64,000 nt of DNA from Egerieimonas sp900552095 (GTDB lineage Bacteria > Bacillota > Clostridia > Lachnospirales > Lachnospiraceae): NCBI GenBank assembly GCA_902469965.1, contig CABREP010000003.1, forward strand, positions 3,575 through 67,574, written 5' to 3'. Made by a program: the position numbers and the translations under genes. The notes under the pieces were generated by a model, which was given only the letters and a program-made list of their open reading frames with translations, had not been told where the DNA came from and did not search any database. This document shows, one piece after another, positions 33,379 to 43,053 of this stretch. Numbering within the stretch: the first letter of the stretch is position 1; each line of letters begins with the position of its first letter.

Positions 33379-34005
33379 CTAGTCTACATACTCCAGCTTG
33401 CCAACGGAAACTTCGTAAGCCGTTCGCTTCTCTGTCTCATTTTCCCCCAGCTTCTTGATATATTCCCTGCTCTGGATTCTTCCCCACACAAGAACATGGC
33501 CGCCCACCTGAAATGCTGAAGCATAGCGGGCATTTCTCCCCCAACAGATACAGGGGATATAGTCCGACTTCCCGTAAGGACGATTCACCGCGATCAGAAG
33601 ATCTGCGATCTCTCTTCCCAGAGGGGTTTTCCTGTATACAGGCGGCTTGCATATGTATCCGTCCAGAAAAATCTGATTGGTTTTTACGGTCTCGTCCTCT
33701 TCTTCCACGAAGCAGATCTCGCGGGCAAAGACTGAGAGCACCAGACGGTTTTTCTTTTCCTCATGCCTGTTATAAGAACGGAACTGCCCCGTCACTTCTA
33801 TGTACTCTCCCTCATAATCCTGTGTCACATCAAGCAGCCGTTCTGACACCATTACAGGTATGCGGTCTTCCGATTCGCTGAGTCTTTTCACCAGTACATC
33901 TACCAGATAGAAACCTTCTCCGAAGACCTGATGGCTGAACACAAACTGCGAAGCAATCTGCCCCAGAATTGATACCTGATTGTTTTCAATAATTTTATCT
34001 GCCAT
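33379..34005 (-). CDS. Single-stranded-DNA-binding-like protein with two OB folds
   Basis: A 208-residue protein. The C-terminal half (about residues 110-208) is OB-fold like and SSB-like: FLDGYICKPPVYRKTPLGRE, IADLLIAVNRPYGKSDYIPC, then CWGRNARYASAFQVGGHVLVWGRIQSREY. The N-terminal half (about 10-105) looks like a diverged second OB fold (VSILGQIASQFVFSHQVFGE). The acidic C-terminal tip of housekeeping SSB is missing and rpsF/rpsR are not neighbours, so this is probably an auxiliary SSB-like or PriB-like protein. It is monocistronic and divergent from typA. Confidence 0.75.
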   Translation of the reverse strand: MADKIIENNQVSILGQIASQFVFSHQVFGEGFYLVDVLVKRLSESEDRIPVMVSERLLDVTQDYEGEYIEVTGQFRSYNRHEEKKNRLVLSVFAREICFVEEEDETVKTNQIFLDGYICKPPVYRKTPLGREIADLLIAVNRPYGKSDYIPCICWGRNARYASAFQVGGHVLVWGRIQSREYIKKLGENETEKRTAYEVSVGKLEYVD

Positions 34006-34154
34006 GAATGATAGTTCCCCTTTCTCTTCCCGGTATTTTATCTATATCAGTGTATGTCCCTTTTTTTCACTTTAGAACAGAATCACATCCACTTTTCATC
34101 GGGCAGATCCGACAGAAAACGCGGTATTTGTCAAAACCGGCTCTTTACATTTTT

Positions 34155-34203
34155 CACAATTTTTCCGGCTTCCCCTTGTAATCCGGGAAAATTGTGGTAG
34201 ACT
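34155..34203 (+). promoter_or_regulatory. typA promoter with overlapping inverted repeat
   Basis: TTGTAA (34176-34181), 16 bases, TAGACT (34198-34203) with TGG before the -10. An inverted repeat, CACAATTTTTCCGG (34155-34168) and CCGGGAAAATTGTG (34183-34196), spans the -35 and spacer and could be an operator or an RNA stem. Confidence 0.45.
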
Positions 34204-34243
34204 GTAATATCGGTAACACATAATAATAAGAGGAGATTCTGTT

Positions 34244-36073
34244 ATGAAAACAACAAGAGAAGATGTGAGAAACGTTGCGATCATCGCTCATGTAGACCAC
34301 GGCAAAACAACCCTGGTGGACGAACTTTTAAAACAGAGCGGCGTCTTCCGCGCCAATCAGGAAGTTCAGGAGCGGGTGATGGACTCCAATGACATCGAGC
34401 GGGAACGCGGCATCACGATTCTTTCCAAAAATACAGCAGTTTTTTATAAAAATACAAAAATCAATATTATCGATACCCCCGGGCACGCAGACTTCGGCGG
34501 AGAAGTAGAACGGGTCCTGAAAATGGTAAATGGTGTCATTCTGGTCGTAGACGCTTTTGAAGGTCCCATGCCCCAGACCCGCTTCGTCCTGAAAAAGGCT
34601 CTGGAACTGGATCTGGATGTGATCGTATGCATTAATAAAGTGGATCGCCCGGAAGCCCGCCCGGCTGAGGTTGTGGATGAAGTCCTGGAACTTCTGATGG
34701 ATCTGGAAGCCAATGATAAACAGCTGGACTGCCCCTTCCTCTACGCTTCCGCAAAGGCCGGCTGGGCAGCAAAAGATCTCACAGAGGAACACAAAAATAT
34801 GGTTCCCCTTTTTGAGACGATTCTGGAGCACATTCCGGCACCCGCCGGTGATCCGGATGCCGGAACTCAGGTTCTGATCAGCACCATCGATTACAACGAA
34901 TACGTGGGACGTATCGGTGTGGGAAAGGTTGACAACGGGAAAATTGCCGTAAACCAGGAGGTCATGATGATGAATCATCACGATCCCAGCAAGAAAAAGA
35001 AAGTAAAAATCAGCAAACTCTACGAGTTTGACGGACTGAACAAGGTGGAAGTATCTGAGGCTCATATCGGATCGATCGTGGCAATCTCCGGTATCGCCGA
35101 TATCCATATCGGAGATACGCTCTGTGATGTGAACAATCCGGAGCCCCTTCCATTCCAGAAGATCTCCGAACCCACCATCGCGATGCATTTTATGGTGAAT
35201 GACAGTCCGCTGGCCGGACAGGAAGGAAAATATATTACTTCCCGCCATCTCCGTGACCGTCTGATGAGAGAACTGAACACCGACGTGAGCCTTCGCGTAG
35301 AAGAAACAGAATCCCCGGACTGCTTCAAGGTATCCGGCCGGGGTGAACTCCATCTGTCGGTTCTGATCGAGAATATGCGCCGGGAAGGCTATGAATTTGC
35401 AGTCAGCAAGGCGGAAGTTCTCTATAAAAAAGATGAAAAAGATCACCTTCTGGAACCCATGGAACTGGTATATATTGACGTTCCGGAAGAATTTGCCGGA
35501 AGCGTGATCCAGAAACTTTCCAACCGAAAAGGTGAACTGCAGGGTATGAGTCCCTCCGCCGACGGCACAACCCGCCTGGAATTCAACATTCCCGCCAGAG
35601 GTCTGATCGGCTACCGGGGAGAATTCATGACAGACACCAAGGGAAACGGAATCATGAACTCCACCTTCGACGGTTACGGCCCCTTCAAGGGAGAAATCCA
35701 GTACCGGAAACAGGGTTCCCTGATCGCTTTTGAAAATGGAGAATCTGTCACCTACGGTCTCTTCCAGGCACAGGATCGGGGTACTCTCTTTATCGGACCG
35801 GGCCAGAAAGTTTATGCCGGCATGGTAATCGGACAGAACGGAAAAGCGGAAGATATTGAACTGAACGTATGCAAAACCAAGCATCTGACCAATACCCGTT
35901 CCTCTTCCGCCGACGAAGCCTTAAAACTGACTCCGCCCAGAGTGCTGAGCCTGGAGCAGGCGCTGGAATTCATCGATAAGGATGAACTTCTGGAAGTAAC
36001 TCCGCAAAGTCTTCGCATCCGCAAAAAAATTCTGGATTCCAGGCTGCGCAAACGGGAGAACATGAAAAACTGA
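34244..36073 (+). CDS. typA: Translational GTPase TypA/BipA
   Basis: A 609-residue ribosome-binding GTPase of the EF-G/LepA superfamily involved in ribosome assembly and stress or cold adaptation. G1 AHVDHGKTTL (about residues 16-25), switch II DTPGHADFGGEVERV, G4 NKVDRPEARP, followed by domains II and III and the BipA-specific C-terminal domain (LIGYRGEFMTDTKGNGIMNS). It is full length, with a start after AAGAGGAG. A perfect terminator follows. A 518-codon antisense frame is a shadow. Confidence 0.97.
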   Translation: MKTTREDVRNVAIIAHVDHGKTTLVDELLKQSGVFRANQEVQERVMDSNDIERERGITILSKNTAVFYKNTKINIIDTPGHADFGGEVERVLKMVNGVILVVDAFEGPMPQTRFVLKKALELDLDVIVCINKVDRPEARPAEVVDEVLELLMDLEANDKQLDCPFLYASAKAGWAAKDLTEEHKNMVPLFETILEHIPAPAGDPDAGTQVLISTIDYNEYVGRIGVGKVDNGKIAVNQEVMMMNHHDPSKKKKVKISKLYEFDGLNKVEVSEAHIGSIVAISGIADIHIGDTLCDVNNPEPLPFQKISEPTIAMHFMVNDSPLAGQEGKYITSRHLRDRLMRELNTDVSLRVEETESPDCFKVSGRGELHLSVLIENMRREGYEFAVSKAEVLYKKDEKDHLLEPMELVYIDVPEEFAGSVIQKLSNRKGELQGMSPSADGTTRLEFNIPARGLIGYRGEFMTDTKGNGIMNSTFDGYGPFKGEIQYRKQGSLIAFENGESVTYGLFQAQDRGTLFIGPGQKVYAGMVIGQNGKAEDIELNVCKTKHLTNTRSSSADEALKLTPPRVLSLEQALEFIDKDELLEVTPQSLRIRKKILDSRLRKRENMKN

Positions 36074-36088
36074 CTCGAAAATATTAAA

Positions 36089-36136
36089 ACTGTGAGAGGG
36101 GATGTAAGACCACAATCTTACATCCCCTCTCACAGT
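36089..36136. terminator. Bidirectional terminator between typA and the aldolase gene
   Basis: Perfect 21-base arms (ACTGTGAGAGGGGATGTAAGA as 36089-36109, mirrored at 36116-36136) around CCACAA; serves the convergent genes. Confidence 0.9.
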
Positions 36137-36156
36137 CTTTCTGAAATCTTTTACAC

Positions 36157-36999
36157 TTAAATGCGGAAGCGGCTCAGAATATCCAGTTTCTGAAGAGCCA
36201 CCTTCTCTACTGCCTCCCGGGCCGCCGCCATCATCTCAATCACATCGCAGCCCGAACCTTTTTCTTCCAGAATATCGGCAATCGCCTTCCTGTATGCATC
36301 GAAAAAATCAGTTCCCACATTTAACTTTGCAACCCCCAGGCGGACCATTTCTTCCACATCTTCCTCGGGAGTTCCCGATCCGCCATGAACTACAATGGGA
36401 CAGTAAACCGTATCAATCAGCTCTTTTAAAAGTTCAAAGTTAATTTTCGGCTTATGTGCATACGTTCCGTGCGCCGTTCCCACCGAAACTGCCAGACAGT
36501 CTACTCCCGTGTCCCGGTAAAATTTTCTCGCCACTTCCGGATCTGTATAACCTGCGGCAATTTCCTCCAAAGACCGGTCCGCATCCGCGATCACTCCCAG
36601 TTCTGCTTCCACGGAAACACCTTTCGCATGAGCCAGTGCCACCACTTTTCTGGTCTCTTCCACATTTTTTTCATAATCCTCACTGGCCAGGTCGATCATA
36701 ACCCCTGTATAGCCGGCATCTATGCAGGCCTTAGCCTGGGCAAAGGATTTCCCGTGATCCAGTCCCATAGCAATCCGGACCGAAGCTTTCTGGGCAGCTG
36801 CTGCGTAAAGAGCCCGCATAAATTCCGGCCCTGCATAATCTGCATGGGCATGATAGGTCTGCACGATCAGAGGAACCTGCTTTTTCTCTGCTGCCTGGAT
36901 CACCGCCTGCAGCGTTTCCATATTAAAAGAATTAAATGCTCCTACTGTAATCTTATGTTTTCTCGCATATTTTAAAATTTCTGTATAATTTGATATCAT
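36157..36999 (-). CDS. Class II ketose-bisphosphate aldolase (GatY/KbaY/Fba type)
   Basis: A 280-residue zinc aldolase. MGLDHGKSF carries the first zinc His, VEAELG the Glu, SVGTAHGTY and PIVVHGGSG the other His ligands and phosphate loop, and KLNVGTDFF the second phosphate site. It would cleave a ketose 1,6-bisphosphate (tagatose- or fructose-type) to DHAP and an aldehyde phosphate. It is the last gene of the DeoR-controlled locus, 15 bases after the FGGY kinase. Exact sugar not determined. Confidence 0.9.
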   Translation of the reverse strand: MISNYTEILKYARKHKITVGAFNSFNMETLQAVIQAAEKKQVPLIVQTYHAHADYAGPEFMRALYAAAAQKASVRIAMGLDHGKSFAQAKACIDAGYTGVMIDLASEDYEKNVEETRKVVALAHAKGVSVEAELGVIADADRSLEEIAAGYTDPEVARKFYRDTGVDCLAVSVGTAHGTYAHKPKINFELLKELIDTVYCPIVVHGGSGTPEEDVEEMVRLGVAKLNVGTDFFDAYRKAIADILEEKGSGCDVIEMMAAAREAVEKVALQKLDILSRFRI

Positions 37000-37014
37000 A
37001 CCTGCCTCCCAAAA

Positions 37015-38499
37015 TCATAACGCCCGGCTGAGTCCGGCCAAAGCCGGATATACTTCCTTATAAAGCGCAAACTTCTCCCGGTAAAACCGGCTGCGTCTCT
37101 CCTGCGGTTCATAAATAAGCCCCGGACGCACCATAGCTTTTACCGCCTCTTCCACACTGCCGTAATCTCCCGCCGCCACACTTCCCAGAACAGCACAGCC
37201 CAAAGTACCGGTCTGTTTATTCTCTACCGTATAAATTTCTCTTCCCAGCACATCCGCTTTGATCTGAAGCAGCTGAGGAGACAGAGCGCCTCCGGTAGCG
37301 ATCAGCCGTTTCACAGGAACCTCCGCCTTTTCCAGACATTCCAGGATCTGTGCCAGTTCAAAATTTACAGACTCCATCAGCGCTTTGTAAATATCCTGTC
37401 TTCTCGTTCCCAGGGTAAGCCCCAGAACTGCGCCTTTGGATCCATTATCCATATACGGTGTGGCTGCTCCCGAAAAATGCGGCAGAATCAGAAGATGGGT
37501 CGGCTCCTCTTCCATCTGACTGTTCATCTGTTCAAATATTCTGTTCTGATCTCTCTGCTCTCCCTCCCGCACAAATTCCTGCACGAACCAGCGCAGCAAA
37601 ACTCCGGATGCATTGTTCCAGGCTACTGTATTACACAGCCCGGGCAAAACAAACGGTTCGCAGGCCATCTGATATTTTGCGGCCCGGGAAGCCGGCAGCT
37701 GTTCTCTCTTTAAGACTGCCGTAATCCCTTCTGTAGTTCCCATGGCATTGGAACACTCCCCCTCCCGGTATACCCCGCAGCCCAGCGCATTACAGATGTG
37801 ATCATGACTGCCCACAACCACCTGCACGTCCGGCATAAAATTTAATTCTTCCGCCAGAGATGGGTTCAGTTTTCCCGCAGCTGTCCCCGCCGGAACCGGA
37901 CAGGACAATTTTTCTCTGGAAATTTGAGAACTCCTTAAAATTTGTTCTGACCATGCCTTTTTATCCGCGTCAAAGAGAAGCGTACGGGAAGCGATCCCAT
38001 AATCGCAGACCGGACTGCCGCAGAGACGATAGATTACATAATCCTGAACGGTAAGGAATTTCCAGGCTTTTTCATAAATCCCGGGACAATGTTTCCGAAG
38101 CCAGAGAATCTTAAGCGCAGAGTACATAGAACTGGAATTCAATCCCGTAATTTCTGTCAGCATTTTTCTTCCCAGAGACGCCTCCAGTTCTTCCAGTTCC
38201 TCGCTGCCGCGCAGATCCGTACCGGTAATACAGCCGTACAGCGGTCTTCCCTCCCGGTCCACCGGAAGAACAGCTTCCCCCAGAGAGGCGACCGTAATCG
38301 TCCGTATCTGCCGGCCTGCCCCTGCGGTTCCCAGACAGATTTTGACTGCCCTCCAGATCTCTTCCCCGTCCAGCACCCGTCTTCCATCCCTCGTGTCGCT
38401 GTAATTGTAGCTCACCTGGCAGGAAGATATTACCCGGCCCTCCCGGTCAATCAGAGCCGCTTTTGTCCCGGAGGTTCCCACATCCAATCCTATGTACAT
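37015..38499 (-). CDS. FGGY family carbohydrate kinase (xylulokinase-like)
   Basis: A 494-residue sugar kinase. The N-terminal phosphate loop is MYIGLDVGTSGTKAALID, the sugar-domain segment LNSSSMYSALKILWLR resembles xylulokinase, and the FGGY C-terminal signature lies around FELAQILECLEKAEVPVKRL followed by IATGGALSPQLLQIKADVLG. It would phosphorylate a ketose after uptake. It is placed between two class II aldolases, consistent with a pathway of ketose, ketose phosphate(s), then aldol cleavage. Substrate is inferred only. Confidence 0.88.
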   Translation of the reverse strand: MYIGLDVGTSGTKAALIDREGRVISSCQVSYNYSDTRDGRRVLDGEEIWRAVKICLGTAGAGRQIRTITVASLGEAVLPVDREGRPLYGCITGTDLRGSEELEELEASLGRKMLTEITGLNSSSMYSALKILWLRKHCPGIYEKAWKFLTVQDYVIYRLCGSPVCDYGIASRTLLFDADKKAWSEQILRSSQISREKLSCPVPAGTAAGKLNPSLAEELNFMPDVQVVVGSHDHICNALGCGVYREGECSNAMGTTEGITAVLKREQLPASRAAKYQMACEPFVLPGLCNTVAWNNASGVLLRWFVQEFVREGEQRDQNRIFEQMNSQMEEEPTHLLILPHFSGAATPYMDNGSKGAVLGLTLGTRRQDIYKALMESVNFELAQILECLEKAEVPVKRLIATGGALSPQLLQIKADVLGREIYTVENKQTGTLGCAVLGSVAAGDYGSVEEAVKAMVRPGLIYEPQERRSRFYREKFALYKEVYPALAGLSRAL

Positions 38500-38518
38500 C
38501 CCGCGTCCTCCCGCCTTT

Positions 38519-39400
38519 TTACTTTTTACAGGTCATAAAAAGTTCCAGAGCTTTTTTTGCTCCCTTTTTCAGCTCTTCCATGGCTGTGTTGACCATCAGA
38601 GAATAGTTCAGCGGCCGTCCTGCATAATCATCGATCATCTTCTGGATCGCCGGTGTGACCCCCGTATCCATGGCAGTAAAATAATTAATTTTCCGGATCC
38701 CCGCATTTACCGCTGCCACTACCTGATCCGGCTCTGTCCCGGAACAGCCATGCATCCCCAGATACGTTCCTGTTCCCTCCAGCTCCTTTCGGATCGCCTC
38801 GATCCGGGCAATATCAAGATCTGACTTCGCCTTGTATAATCCATGAACCGTCCCCACCGAGACTGCCAGTACGTCCACGCCTGTTTCTTCCGCAAACTGT
38901 TTTGCCTCATCCACCTTTGTAAAATAAACCGACAGGTCACTCAGATCTGACTGCTCCTGCCCCGGAACCTCACAGGGCATATTGTTGGGCATGGCTCCCA
39001 GCTCTGCCTCTACCGTAATCCCGAGGGGCGATACCAGTTCCACAAACTGACGGGTCAGCGCAATATTTTCCTCCAGCGGATATTCCGACTTGTCACACAT
39101 GATCGAAGTAAATCCGGCCCGCACTGCCTTCATGCAAAAGTTCAGATCCAGACCGTGATCGATGTGCATAGCTACCGGAACCCTGGCCTGCTCCGCATAC
39201 ATTTTCATCAGAGGCGCGATCACCTCCATGGCAACCACCGGCTCATGTCCCTGAGCATGATTAATAATAACAGGACAGCCCAGTTCCTCTGCCACTGCGA
39301 TCACCGCCCGGAGTGTTTCAAGATTGGGGGTGTTCAGAGAACCAATGGCATAATTGTGTTTTTCTGCATCCTGCAGCATTTCTTTCATATTAACTAACAT
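38519..39400 (-). CDS. Class II aldolase family protein, variant
   Basis: A 293-residue relative of the aldolase at 36157. AMHIDHGLD and VEAELGAMP, SVGTVHGLY and GMHGCSG supply the zinc and substrate residues, but the usual HGGSG reads HGCSG and K-[IL]-N-[VI] reads KINYFTAM. An insert of about 20 residues follows AELG (CEVPGQEQSDLSDLSVYFTK). It may act on a different phosphorylated sugar or as a retro-aldolase for a one-phosphate ketose. It lies 20 bases before the kinase and 30 after the permease in one operon. Confidence 0.85.
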   Translation of the reverse strand: MLVNMKEMLQDAEKHNYAIGSLNTPNLETLRAVIAVAEELGCPVIINHAQGHEPVVAMEVIAPLMKMYAEQARVPVAMHIDHGLDLNFCMKAVRAGFTSIMCDKSEYPLEENIALTRQFVELVSPLGITVEAELGAMPNNMPCEVPGQEQSDLSDLSVYFTKVDEAKQFAEETGVDVLAVSVGTVHGLYKAKSDLDIARIEAIRKELEGTGTYLGMHGCSGTEPDQVVAAVNAGIRKINYFTAMDTGVTPAIQKMIDDYAGRPLNYSLMVNTAMEELKKGAKKALELFMTCKK

Positions 39401-39429
39401 TCTTTTTCCCTCCTGCTGTTTCTCTACAG

Positions 39430-40428
39430 CTACTCACTTCTGGACTGCTGTTTGTTCTGGCGGATCATATCCACATAAACAGCCAGCAGAATAATGATTC
39501 CCTTTGCCACATACTGCCAGTTGGAATTCACATGAAGAAGTGTCAGTCCGTTGCTGATCACGCCGATCACCAGAACACCGATCAGAACGCCCCCTGTGCA
39601 TCCAACACCGCCGTACATGCTGGTTCCTCCCAGCACACAGGCTGCAATCGCATCCGTCTCCGCCCCCACAGAAGTGCTGGGCTGACCGGAAGCCAGTCTG
39701 GCAGACAGGACAATGCCCGCAAAAGAAGCCAGGAACCCGCTGATCGTCCAGACCATAATCTTTACTCTTTTAATATTAATTCCGGAAAACTGCGCCGCCG
39801 TGGCATTTCCCCCCACTGCATAGATATACCTTCCCGCTTTTGTCTTATTCAGAAGCAGGTACTGCAGAAAGAAAAAGATCAGCATATAAATAATCGGATA
39901 CGGAATAATCCCCAGCATTCCCGTTCCAATCTTTGGATAATCTGTATTTGCATAAAGGGGTACCGGCTGGCCGTCTGCGATCAGATAAGCCGCTCCCCGC
40001 AAGATACTCTGGGTTGCCAGTGTCACCACAAAAGGGTGGATACCTGTATAAGCAATCACAACTCCATTAAAAAATCCGACCGCGATCCCCACCAGCAGAC
40101 CCAGGGCGATCGCCGCCCCCATGGGAAGCCCCCAGCGCTCCATACAGACAACCGTAAGGCAGCCGCTGCAGGCGATCATGGCGCCTCCCACCAGATCAAT
40201 TCCTCCCAGCATAATGGCCAGCATCACTCCAATTGCCAGAAATCCCGTGGTAGATACTGTTCTCATGATCGTAAGCCAGTTATTGACCGTGGCAAAATTA
40301 TCTGCCACCACAGACAAAACCGCGCAAAGCACCAAAAAAGCAGCCAAAATCCCCATGTTCGCTTTCAGATACCGCACCACCGGTCCCAATATCACATGAT
40401 CTTCATATTTACTCAGCCTCTCATTCAT
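39430..40428 (-). CDS. Sugar ABC transporter permease (RbsC family)
   Basis: A 332-residue permease with about nine membrane helices. Family features: GGIDLVGGAMIACSG near residue 95, FNGVVIAYTGIHPFVVTLAT (about 119), and GGTSMYGGVGCTGGVLIGVL near residue 274, the conserved coupling region of the ribose/xylose/galactose class. It forms the membrane channel with the RbsA-like ATPase (start overlaps within two bases) and takes sugar from the lipoprotein at 42019. Confidence 0.92.
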   Translation of the reverse strand: MNERLSKYEDHVILGPVVRYLKANMGILAAFLVLCAVLSVVADNFATVNNWLTIMRTVSTTGFLAIGVMLAIMLGGIDLVGGAMIACSGCLTVVCMERWGLPMGAAIALGLLVGIAVGFFNGVVIAYTGIHPFVVTLATQSILRGAAYLIADGQPVPLYANTDYPKIGTGMLGIIPYPIIYMLIFFFLQYLLLNKTKAGRYIYAVGGNATAAQFSGINIKRVKIMVWTISGFLASFAGIVLSARLASGQPSTSVGAETDAIAACVLGGTSMYGGVGCTGGVLIGVLVIGVISNGLTLLHVNSNWQYVAKGIIILLAVYVDMIRQNKQQSRSE

Positions 40429-40430
40429 GT

Positions 40431-41942
40431 CTAAACCTCCTCCGCGATGGCGTAATGCAGGATCTTCGTCTGTTCAAACTCAGACCGGTCAAGCGCGCCC
40501 CTTATCCTTCCCTCACTCATCACCAGCATCCGGTCACACATATTTACAATCTCCGGCATCTCTGATGAAATCATAATGACAGCGATTCCCCTGGCCGCCA
40601 GTTCATTGATAATCTTATAAATCTCCGCTTTTGCCCCCACATCTACCCCCCGGGTCGGTTCGTCCAGAATCAGTACCTGCGGGTCAGCCGCCAGCCATTT
40701 GGCCAGAACTACTTTCTGCTGATTTCCCCCGGAAAGATTCACCGCCCTCTGGTCCCGGGAAGGCGTCTTGATCGCCAGGGAAGCGATTCCTCCATCTACA
40801 ATCTCCTTTTCCTTCTTATAATCCACATGAAGATGGCGGATAAAACGGGGCAGGACGGATATACTCATATTAAAGGCAATGGAATTCTTCAGGATCAGGC
40901 CTTCCAATTTTCTGTTCTCCGGAACAAGAGCCATCCCCCTCTCCTGAATTTTGAGCGTGGACATTCTGGAGATCTCTTCTCCTTTCAGATATACCTTCCC
41001 CGAATCCTTGGGATAAAGTCCCATAACCGCTTTCAGAAGCTCGGAACGCCCGGCTCCCACCAGTCCGTAAAATCCCAGAATTTCCCCTTTTCTCACCGAA
41101 AAACTGCAGTCTTTCAGCCGCCCGCCGGAATTGATATGCTCCACTCTCAGGATTTCTTCCCCCGGTTTGTTGAAAGTCCGTACATAATAATGATTCAGTT
41201 CCCGGCCTACCATCATGGAAACCAGGTCTCCTTCCGTACTCTCTTTTGTAATGATCGTTCCCACGTAACTTCCATCTCTCATCACACAAACCCGATCGGT
41301 GATCGCAAAGATCTCAGACAGCTTATGGGAAATATAAATAATTCCAATCCCCTTTTCCTGAAGTCTCCGGATCATCTGAAACAGCGACTCTACCTCCCTC
41401 TCAGAAAGCGAGGATGTGGGTTCATCCATAATCAAAAGTTTCATATTAAGGGAGCAGGCTTTTGCAATTTCCACCATCTGCTGCTTTCCAATGGACAGGC
41501 GGCAGACCATAGTAGCCGGATTCACATCCAGCCCCACCACTTCCAGCCACTGACGCGCCTCCGCATACATTTTTCTTTTATCCACCATGCCGGCTGTCTT
41601 TCTCTCCCTGCCCAGAAAGATATTTTCAGCTATTGAAAGATAAGGAACCAGGGCGATCTCCTGATGGATAAAAGCGATCCCCAGTTTCTGGGCGTCCTGA
41701 ACACTGTGGATGACAGCCTCCTTTCCATCTATGGAAATCGTTCCCTCATCCGGCCTGTAAATACCGCCCAGTACATTCATAAGCGTGGATTTCCCCGCCC
41801 CATTTTCACCCAGAAGCCCCAGAACCTCCCCCTCATAGAGGGTAAGTTCCGCACGATCCAGCGCCTTTACCCCGGGAAAACTCTTTGAAATCCCCTGCAT
41901 CTTTGCTATGACTTTCGGCATCCTTTCACCTCTCTTCTCCAA
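40431..41942 (-). CDS. Sugar ABC transporter ATP-binding protein (RbsA family)
   Basis: A 503-residue protein with two ATPase domains, typical of CUT2 sugar importers. First domain: Walker A GENGAGKST, signature region LSIGKQQMVEIAKA, Walker B LLIMDEPTSSLS. Second domain: degenerate P-loop GLVGAGRSELL, signature LSGGNQQKVVLAKWLA, Walker B LILDEPTRGVD. It energises import with the RbsC-like permease and the binding protein of this locus. A hairpin separates it from the binding-protein gene. Confidence 0.94.
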   Translation of the reverse strand: MEKRGERMPKVIAKMQGISKSFPGVKALDRAELTLYEGEVLGLLGENGAGKSTLMNVLGGIYRPDEGTISIDGKEAVIHSVQDAQKLGIAFIHQEIALVPYLSIAENIFLGRERKTAGMVDKRKMYAEARQWLEVVGLDVNPATMVCRLSIGKQQMVEIAKACSLNMKLLIMDEPTSSLSEREVESLFQMIRRLQEKGIGIIYISHKLSEIFAITDRVCVMRDGSYVGTIITKESTEGDLVSMMVGRELNHYYVRTFNKPGEEILRVEHINSGGRLKDCSFSVRKGEILGFYGLVGAGRSELLKAVMGLYPKDSGKVYLKGEEISRMSTLKIQERGMALVPENRKLEGLILKNSIAFNMSISVLPRFIRHLHVDYKKEKEIVDGGIASLAIKTPSRDQRAVNLSGGNQQKVVLAKWLAADPQVLILDEPTRGVDVGAKAEIYKIINELAARGIAVIMISSEMPEIVNMCDRMLVMSEGRIRGALDRSEFEQTKILHYAIAEEV

Positions 41943-41948
41943 ATTGCA

Positions 41949-41984
41949 GCAGGTGCAAATTCTTTCTCAAAAATTTGCACCTGC
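41949..41984 (-). terminator. Intra-operon hairpin between binding-protein and ATPase genes
   Basis: Perfect 13-base arms GCAGGTGCAAATT and AATTTGCACCTGC. Probably a partial terminator or mRNA stabiliser giving more binding protein than transporter. Confidence 0.65.
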
Positions 41985-42018
41985 TTTCTGCTGATTTCCC
42001 AGACGCCTGCCTTCTGGA

Positions 42019-43044
42019 CTACTGCCATCCGTCGGTGCCGTATTCTTCTACATTATCCGCAGTGATCAGAAACGTATCTACTACGATTTCTTTCTCAATC
42101 TCTTTGCCTGCCAGCACATCCAGCGCACTCATCATAGACTCATACCCCAGCGTTTCCGGCGACTGGGATCCGGTTCCTTCCATTGTTCCTGCCTTAATCA
42201 TTTTCTTTGCATCAGGATTTCCATCCACCCCATAAACCATGATCTCATTTTCCAGCGCTACATTTGCCTGCTGTATCGCATTTACAGCGCCCATTGCCGA
42301 AGGATCGTTTACCGCAAAGATGACTGACAGATCCGGATCGGCTACCAGCGCATCCGATACCAGACCGAGAGACGTCTCCTGATCTCCTTCTCCATCCAGC
42401 ACATTGACAATCTCATATTTCTTTCCGCTCTCATCCAGGGCTTTGATAAATCCGTCATATCTCTGTACACAGGCACTGGCTCTGGGGGAATGAAGCACCA
42501 GAATCTTCGCCCCATCCTCAATCTTCTCTCCCACATCTTTTCCTACCACATATCCGGCATTGGTATTATCAGAGGCAATGATCGTCTCTACCATGTTGGG
42601 ATCCTCTACCGGAGTGTCAAAGTTAATCACAGGAACACCCGCATCTTTTAATTCTGTCAGTGCGGAAGCCACCGCTGTAGAATCTGCCGGTGCACAGAGA
42701 AGGGCATCAATTCCGGAACTGATCAGGTTGCTGATTCCGTCATTCATAACAGACTGATCTCCATTGGCGTCAATATCTACCAGCTTCACATTTGCTCCGC
42801 TCTCCTCAATTGCCTGCTCCACACCGTCCTTTACCGCCAGCCAGAAAGCATTGTTCAACGTTGCAGGCGCATAACCGATCACATATTCTTCACCGGAAGC
42901 ATCTTCCTTTCCTTCCTCCTTCTCCGGCTCGGCTGTGTTTTCTGTTTTCCCGGTGTCCTCTTTCTTGTCGTCTCCGCCGCAGGCTGCCATAGACATCGCC
43001 ATCGCCGCTGCCATTACCATTGCCATTACTTTTCTTTTCATCAC
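42019..43044 (-). CDS. Sugar-binding lipoprotein (RbsB family, periplasmic-binding-like)
   Basis: A 341-residue lipoprotein: signal peptide with lipobox AAC (acylated Cys near residue 22), an acidic linker, then a type I periplasmic-binding fold starting YVIGYAPATLNNAFW (about 52) with GIDALLCAPADSTAV, VIFAVNDPSAMGAV and KMIKAGTMEGTGSQSP. It captures a mono- or disaccharide at the cell surface for the RbsAC-like transporter. Its promoter lies at 43106-43134 with candidate repressor sites in the leader. Confidence 0.92.
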   Translation of the reverse strand: MMKRKVMAMVMAAAMAMSMAACGGDDKKEDTGKTENTAEPEKEEGKEDASGEEYVIGYAPATLNNAFWLAVKDGVEQAIEESGANVKLVDIDANGDQSVMNDGISNLISSGIDALLCAPADSTAVASALTELKDAGVPVINFDTPVEDPNMVETIIASDNTNAGYVVGKDVGEKIEDGAKILVLHSPRASACVQRYDGFIKALDESGKKYEIVNVLDGEGDQETSLGLVSDALVADPDLSVIFAVNDPSAMGAVNAIQQANVALENEIMVYGVDGNPDAKKMIKAGTMEGTGSQSPETLGYESMMSALDVLAGKEIEKEIVVDTFLITADNVEEYGTDGWQ

Positions 43045-43053
43045 TTTTCCTCC

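Noticed and set aside
34328..35884. 518-codon minus-strand frame opposite typA
   Set aside because: Antisense to a full-length conserved GTPase; no ribosome binding site or family pattern.
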